DNA of 54,664 bases from an uncultured Pelagibacteraceae bacterium (GTDB taxonomy: Bacteria; Pseudomonadota; Alphaproteobacteria; Pelagibacterales; Pelagibacteraceae), in assembly GCA_902576785.1 (NCBI GenBank), contig CACGWC010000009.1, forward strand, positions 1-54,664, read 5' to 3'. A program made the position numbers and the translations under genes. Shown here piece by piece: positions 50,382 to 54,664 of this stretch (its first letter is position 1; each line of letters opens with the position of its first letter). The notes beneath the pieces are model-generated. The model was not told where the DNA came from. It saw only the letters and a program-made list of their open reading frames with translations, and did not search any database.

Positions 50382-50490
50382 AAAAATTTTAATTATTATA
50401 CTTTGTTTATATTTTGTAGTTGCTTGTGGGCGTAAAGGCGATCCAGAGTATAAATCTGAATTAAGTAAGAATATTCAAAAAGTATTATGA
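50374..50490 (+). CDS. lptM: LptM (YifL)-like small lipoprotein
   Basis: 38 residues, ATG 50374 to TGA 50490. MSKKILIIILCLYFVVACGR is a lipoprotein signal peptide with lipobox VVAC (lipidated Cys18). The mature start CGRKGDPEY matches the CGxKGPL/CGRKGDP motif of LptM, which helps mature the LptDE lipopolysaccharide translocon in E. coli. A copy between argH and lysA is common in alphaproteobacteria by my recollection. It overlaps argH by eight bases and its stop shares ATGA with the lysA start. Confidence 0.85.
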   Translation: MSKKILIIILCLYFVVACGRKGDPEYKSELSKNIQKVL

Positions 50491-51701
50491 GATATTTAAA
50501 CAATAAATTTTTTATTGAAGGAAAAAACGTTGAGAGTCTGACAAAAAAATTTAATACACCTCTATACTGCTACTCTTACAAAAATTTAAGAGAAAATGTA
50601 GAGAATTTTAAAAAAGCTTTTAAGGAAATAAGACCTTTAATTTGTTTTTCTGTAAAATCTAATTCTAATATTTCACTATTAAAAGAAATAAAAAAACTTG
50701 GCCTTGGAGCAGATGTGGTTTCAAAAGGTGAATTATATGCATCACTTAAGGCTGGTATTAACAAAAACAAAATAGTTTTCTCTGGAGTTGGTAAAACAAA
50801 AGATGAAATTGAGTACGCAATTAAGCAAAAAATATTATTAATAAATTCTGAGTCATTGAGTGAAGTTTTGGCGATTGAAGCGGCTGCAAAAAAACTAAAT
50901 AAAGTTGTTGATATAGGACTAAGATTAAATCCAGATACAGATGCTGAAACATTGAAACAAATTTCAACTGGTAAAAGTGAAAATAAATTTGGTGTAGATA
51001 AAAAGACTTTTGTAAAAATTATTAATTTGATGAAACAATCAAAATTTATAAATATTAAATGCTTAAGCGTTCATATCGGTAGTCAAATCTTAAACCACAA
51101 ACCCTACGAAAAAATGCTAAATGTTCTTGATAAACTTTTAAAAAATTTAGATTATAAATTTGAGATCATTGATTTAGGTGGAGGAATGGGGATAAACTAT
51201 GATAATAAAACGAAAAAACTTAATTATACAAAATATAAAAAATCAATAATTAAATTTAAAAATAAATACAATTGTAAAATAATTTTTGAACCTGGAAGAT
51301 CTATAATTGGAAATGTTGGTATACTTGCATCTAAAGTAATTTATTTAAAACATAACAAAACAAAAACATTTGTAATATTAGATGCAGCAATGAATGATTT
51401 GATAAGACCAGCTTTGTATAATGCAAAACATAGGATAATTCCATCCCTAAGAAATATGTCACGATCAAAGAAAATATTAGAATTTGTAGGCCCAGTATGT
51501 GAAACAACTGATAAATTTTTAACAGAAAGGAAATTTCAGAATATAAAAGAAAATGATATTATGATTATTTGCGATACAGGTGCCTATGGTTATTCATTAT
51601 CATCTAATTATAATCTTAGATTAAGGCCTGCTGAAATTTTAATTAAAGGAAATAAAGTAAAGATTATAAGAAAAAGACAAAAAATAACAGATATTATCTA
51701 A
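50487..51701 (+). CDS. lysA: Diaminopimelate decarboxylase
   Basis: 404 residues. PLP-binding Lys57 in CFSVKSNSN, LSVHIGSQI, DLGGGMGINY (phosphate loop), FEPGRSIIGN and the active-site Cys in GPVCETTDKF are all present, as in fold-type III decarboxylases. It converts meso-diaminopimelate to lysine. Last Tyr residues YGYSLSSNYNLRLRPAEIL complete the dimer-interface site. Confidence 0.96.
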   Translation: MRYLNNKFFIEGKNVESLTKKFNTPLYCYSYKNLRENVENFKKAFKEIRPLICFSVKSNSNISLLKEIKKLGLGADVVSKGELYASLKAGINKNKIVFSGVGKTKDEIEYAIKQKILLINSESLSEVLAIEAAAKKLNKVVDIGLRLNPDTDAETLKQISTGKSENKFGVDKKTFVKIINLMKQSKFINIKCLSVHIGSQILNHKPYEKMLNVLDKLLKNLDYKFEIIDLGGGMGINYDNKTKKLNYTKYKKSIIKFKNKYNCKIIFEPGRSIIGNVGILASKVIYLKHNKTKTFVILDAAMNDLIRPALYNAKHRIIPSLRNMSRSKKILEFVGPVCETTDKFLTERKFQNIKENDIMIICDTGAYGYSLSSNYNLRLRPAEILIKGNKVKIIRKRQKITDII

Positions 51702-51714
51702 CTTAAAACTTATA

Positions 51715-52413
51715 ATGAGAAATATCTTCTTTAAAAGTATATTTTTTTCTGGATTAATTTTAATATGTATTATTTTTCTTCCATCTTTATTACTACCAAA
51801 GAAAATCACTCTTTTTGGAGGTAAACTTTTTGGATACTGGTCCTCATTCTGTTTAAAAATTTTTTACTCAACCAGCATAGTAATAAAAGGTCAAGAAAAC
51901 ATAATTAATAACGAAAATTTCTTCATCGCATGCTCTCATCAATCGATGTTTGAAACTTTTTTTTTACAAACGATATTTAATTCACCAATTTTTATTCTTA
52001 AAAAAGAACTATTGAATATTCCGATATTTGGTTGGTATTTAAGAAAGATAGATTCTATTTCTGTCAATAGAAATAAAGTTTCTAAAGAAAACCTTAATTT
52101 TACTGAAAAAATTAAAGAAGTTATGGAAAAAACAAAAAGACCTGTAATAATTTTTCCACAAGCTACTCGAGTTCTACCAGATGAAATTATTCCTTTTAAA
52201 AAGGGAGTTGGAAGAATTTACAGAGAATTAAATGTAAAATGTCAACCCGTCGCTATTGACTCTGGAAGAGTATGGCCAAAATCTGGAAAGATGATACCCA
52301 ATAAAACGATTACTATTTCTATTTTAAAACCAATTAATACAGGTATCGAAGAAACAGAATTTGTAAAATTATTGCAAAAAGAAATTTATTCCGAGCTTGG
52401 TCTTGCTAACTAA
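51715..52413 (+). CDS. plsC: 1-acyl-sn-glycerol-3-phosphate acyltransferase (PlsC family)
   Basis: 232 residues. An N-terminal hydrophobic helix precedes the acyltransferase motif SHQSMFETFF; the alphaproteobacterial form uses HQSxxE instead of the usual HxxxxD. Motif III is IIFPQATRVLPDE. It makes phosphatidic acid from lysophosphatidic acid at the inner membrane. It follows lysA by 13 bases and converges on dnaN with a shared CTAA stop. Confidence 0.93.
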   Translation: MRNIFFKSIFFSGLILICIIFLPSLLLPKKITLFGGKLFGYWSSFCLKIFYSTSIVIKGQENIINNENFFIACSHQSMFETFFLQTIFNSPIFILKKELLNIPIFGWYLRKIDSISVNRNKVSKENLNFTEKIKEVMEKTKRPVIIFPQATRVLPDEIIPFKKGVGRIYRELNVKCQPVAIDSGRVWPKSGKMIPNKTITISILKPINTGIEETEFVKLLQKEIYSELGLAN

Positions 52414-53522
52414 CCTTTCATGGGCATTACAACATAAATACTGTCAAAGTCTGCAGGATCTTTTATTAACGCAGGAGATCCAGTATCTTTCAAATATATT
52501 TCAATATTATCACCATTTAGTTGGGATGCTATATCAAGCAAATATCTAGAGTTAAAACTTATATCTAAATCTGTCTCAAATTTTACAGATAGGCTTTCTT
52601 TACCGTCACCACTGTTAGTGTTATTGACAGATAAATCTAAATTATCTTTAGTCAAATTAAATTTTACACCATCTTTTTTATCTAGAGAAACTGATGCTAC
52701 TCTGTCGACGGAATTTAGAAAAGATTTTAAATCTATTTCAAGTTTTTTTTGATTCTCTCTAGGGATAACTTGAATATAATTAGGGAATTTTCCATCGATT
52801 AACTTTGATATCAAAATACTATTATTAAGTTCAAATTTAATTTTGGATTTAATATTTGAGACTTTAACATCACCATCATAATCTTCTAGAAGAGAGCATA
52901 ATTGAAATATAGTTTTTTTTGGAAGTATTATTGGTTCAAATTCAATTTTATTTTTTAGTCTTATTTTTGAGATAGACATTCTATGGCTATCTGTTGCGGC
53001 TGCAGTTAAAAAATTCTTATCATCTGTTTGGGTCTGATGTAAAAAAATACCACTAAGATAATGCCTTGTTTCATCATTTGAAATCGAAAATTTACATTTG
53101 TTTAAAAGTTTTAATAAATCTTTTGAATTTATAGTAAATTCATTTTCATTGAAATTTTCATCTGTAATTGGAAATTCAGAAGCATTTATAGAATTTAAAT
53201 TGAATAGAGATTTATTTGATTCTAATTGCAATTTACTTTCTCCAGAGTTTTCAAAATTTATCTGACTACCAGAAGGTATTTTTCTTACAATATCAAACAT
53301 AATTGATGAAGAAGTAGTTGTTTTGCCTTCATCAAAAATTTTAATATTTGAAATTTCATTTACAAATATTAAATCTAAATCTGTAGCTGTAATTTTTAAT
53401 TTTGAATTTGCTGCTTCTATCAAAATATTTGAGAGAATAGGTAAAGTGCTTCTTTTTTCTATTACACCCTGACAGTAACCTAAAGATTTTTGCAAATCTT
53501 GTTGATTAACACTAAATTTCAT
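52410..53522 (-). CDS. dnaN: DNA polymerase III beta subunit (sliding clamp)
   Basis: 370 residues, the usual length. MKFSVNQQDLQKSLGYCQGV, the DSHRMSISK segment and the end SIYVVMPMKG are conserved clamp features; three similar clamp domains are expected. It tethers the replicase to DNA. The start overlaps the dnaA stop by 11 bases. In many bacteria recF and gyrB follow; here dnaN is the end and meets plsC head-on. Confidence 0.97.
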   Translation of the reverse strand: MKFSVNQQDLQKSLGYCQGVIEKRSTLPILSNILIEAANSKLKITATDLDLIFVNEISNIKIFDEGKTTTSSSIMFDIVRKIPSGSQINFENSGESKLQLESNKSLFNLNSINASEFPITDENFNENEFTINSKDLLKLLNKCKFSISNDETRHYLSGIFLHQTQTDDKNFLTAAATDSHRMSISKIRLKNKIEFEPIILPKKTIFQLCSLLEDYDGDVKVSNIKSKIKFELNNSILISKLIDGKFPNYIQVIPRENQKKLEIDLKSFLNSVDRVASVSLDKKDGVKFNLTKDNLDLSVNNTNSGDGKESLSVKFETDLDISFNSRYLLDIASQLNGDNIEIYLKDTGSPALIKDPADFDSIYVVMPMKG

Positions 53523-54664
53523 TTTCTTGTTTGTATAATATTTTATTCTTTAGGCTATCAATGCTTAAATTCAATTCATTATCATCTTTTCTTAATTTTT
53601 CTATTGTTTTGACTGAATGAATAACAGTTGTGTGGTCTCTATTGGCAAATGATCGACCTATCTCTGGCAAAGATTTAGATGTCAGCATTTTTGCCAAATA
53701 AATAGCAGTTTGTCTTGGTCTTACAAGATATCTTGACCTTCTTGGTGACAACATTTCGTTTTTACTTATTTTAAAATATTTACAGACTATTGTTTGAATA
53801 TTATCTATATCGACTTTATTTTCAGTTAAATTTAAGAGATCTTTTAATATTACTTTTACCTCTGACATCGAAGGAGTTTTTCCATAAATTCTTGAGAAAG
53901 ATACTATTCTATTAAATGCTCCTACAAGTTCTCTGATACTAGTATTAACTTCTGTACTGATAAATTTTATGATTTCGTCACTAATTTTAATATTATTTGG
54001 ATCATGAATTTTGAGATCATCATTTTTAGATTTTATTATATTGTATCTTAATTCAAAATCTGCATTTTGGATATCAACTACTAGTCCTCCTGAGAATCTG
54101 GATTTAATTCTTTCTTGTATTCTAGTTAATTTGTTTGGTGGTCTATCTGCTGATACAATAATTTGAGATCCTTTCTCTAGCAAAACATTGAATGTATGAA
54201 AAAACTCTTCTTGCATAGCTTCTTTTCCATTCATAAATTGAATATCATCAATCAAAAATATATCGGTATTTCTAAAATACTCTTTAAACTTTACCATGTC
54301 ATTGGATTTTATCGATTTTACAAATTGATACATAAATCTTTCAGCTGAAATAAACATTACTTTATTTTTTTCTTTCAAACTTAAACCAATTGCGTTTAAC
54401 AAATGTGTCTTACCCATTCCAACTCCACCATAAATATACAGAGGGTTATAGTGGGCTATTTGCTCAGAGACTTTTTTTGCGGCTTCAAAAGCTAGTTTGT
54501 TACTTTTCCCTAGCAAGAAATTCTCAAAGTTTTTATTTGGATCAATTCGATTATATTGAAGATATGAGTCTTTAATGAATGAAACCTTTTCATTATCAGA
54601 TGAATTATCTGGTTTTATTTCATTAGTATTTTTGTTCTTTATATTCTCGTTAATCACAAATTCT
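53512..54664 (-). CDS. dnaA: Chromosomal replication initiator DnaA, N-terminus beyond the window
   Basis: 384 codons visible, open to the window edge. A GTG at 54657 could be read as a start, but that would remove all of domain I, so it is probably internal to the linker. Domain III: YIYGGVGMGKTHLLNAIG (Walker A), DIFLIDDIQFMNGK (Walker B), QERIKSRFSGG with the arginine finger. Domain IV has SRYLVRPRQTAIYLAK and NRDHTTVIHSVKTIEKLR, the DnaA-box-binding signature. It starts replication at oriC. Confidence 0.96.
   Translation of the reverse strand, partial: EFVINENIKNKNTNEIKPDNSSDNEKVSFIKDSYLQYNRIDPNKNFENFLLGKSNKLAFEAAKKVSEQIAHYNPLYIYGGVGMGKTHLLNAIGLSLKEKNKVMFISAERFMYQFVKSIKSNDMVKFKEYFRNTDIFLIDDIQFMNGKEAMQEEFFHTFNVLLEKGSQIIVSADRPPNKLTRIQERIKSRFSGGLVVDIQNADFELRYNIIKSKNDDLKIHDPNNIKISDEIIKFISTEVNTSIRELVGAFNRIVSFSRIYGKTPSMSEVKVILKDLLNLTENKVDIDNIQTIVCKYFKISKNEMLSPRRSRYLVRPRQTAIYLAKMLTSKSLPEIGRSFANRDHTTVIHSVKTIEKLRKDDNELNLSIDSLKNKILYKQENEI

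Noticed and set aside
54655..54657. GTG at 54657 as true dnaA start
   Set aside because: The frame stays open to the window edge and a start here would remove the whole of domain I.

Overview
The window looks like a stretch of a streamlined, very AT-rich alphaproteobacterial chromosome, most likely SAR11 (Candidatus Pelagibacter or a close relative). This rests on gene content and style: lysine-, isoleucine- and asparagine-rich proteins, genes that overlap or abut almost everywhere, only one gap above about 300 bases, a RegB-type kinase, an orphan CobS/CobT pair beside BolA and a J-domain protein, a TAXI-type TRAP transporter, and PlsC with the alphaproteobacterial HQSxxE motif. I see no insertion sequence, prophage, integrase, CRISPR array or toxin-antitoxin pair. 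The species assignment is inference from memory of these families, not a database match.

Layout. 1-3555: a cut-off bolA diverging from a J-domain gene, cobS and cobT. 3547-6885 (minus): regB and gyrB. 7056-17495 (minus): a long translation operon, glycosyltransferase-thrS-infC-rpmI-rplT-pheS-pheT-lepA-methyltransferase-tRNA-Ser. 17538-24221: a small hydrolase, then gltD-gltB (glutamate synthase). 24400-31509: uppP, then a minus-strand pyruvate dehydrogenase operon (aceE-aceF) followed by a gamma-butyrobetaine-hydroxylase-like dioxygenase and an EamA exporter. 31621-32213: tRNA-Arg, a tiny membrane peptide and a hotdog thioesterase. 32210-38893 (minus): TAXI-TRAP permease and binding protein, an aminotransferase and acetoacetyl-CoA synthetase. 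39056-43110: a Suv3-like helicase, a TerB-like protein, a 7Fe ferredoxin and CarD. 43171-45243 (minus): a 27-residue Lys/Arg-rich protein with its own promoter and terminator, an acyl-CoA synthetase and tRNA-Leu. 45309-48973: DedA/YqaA-like protein, DsbB, Coq7, HNH nuclease, carboxylesterase, HIG1 protein and TlpA thioredoxin. 48993-52413: argH, lptM-like lipoprotein, lysA and plsC. 52410-end (minus): dnaN and the 3' part of dnaA.

How it works together. Most genes are core: replication (dnaA, dnaN, gyrB), translation (thrS, infC, L35, L20, pheST, lepA, three tRNAs), nitrogen assimilation (gltBD), entry to the TCA cycle (aceEF), lysine and arginine synthesis, phospholipid and undecaprenyl-phosphate metabolism, and periplasmic redox chemistry. 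The accessory layer is transport and use of small organic compounds (TAXI-TRAP uptake, acetoacetate activation, a trimethylamine-type 2-oxoglutarate oxygenase).

The most unusual features are: (i) an AceE with an N-terminal lipoyl domain that closely resembles the one in the adjacent AceF; (ii) three tiny genes (43171-43254, 31711-31794, 50374-50490), the first a complete small transcription unit encoding an almost pure Lys/Arg/Ala peptide; (iii) all three tRNAs lying 1-13 nt from protein genes, so that tRNA processing would define mRNA ends; (iv) seven convergent gene pairs whose stop codons overlap, four of them sharing a single YTAA tetranucleotide; (v) a GyrB without the roughly 165-residue insert seen in E. 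coli; (vi) a CarD with a lysine-rich N-terminal extension of about 105 residues.
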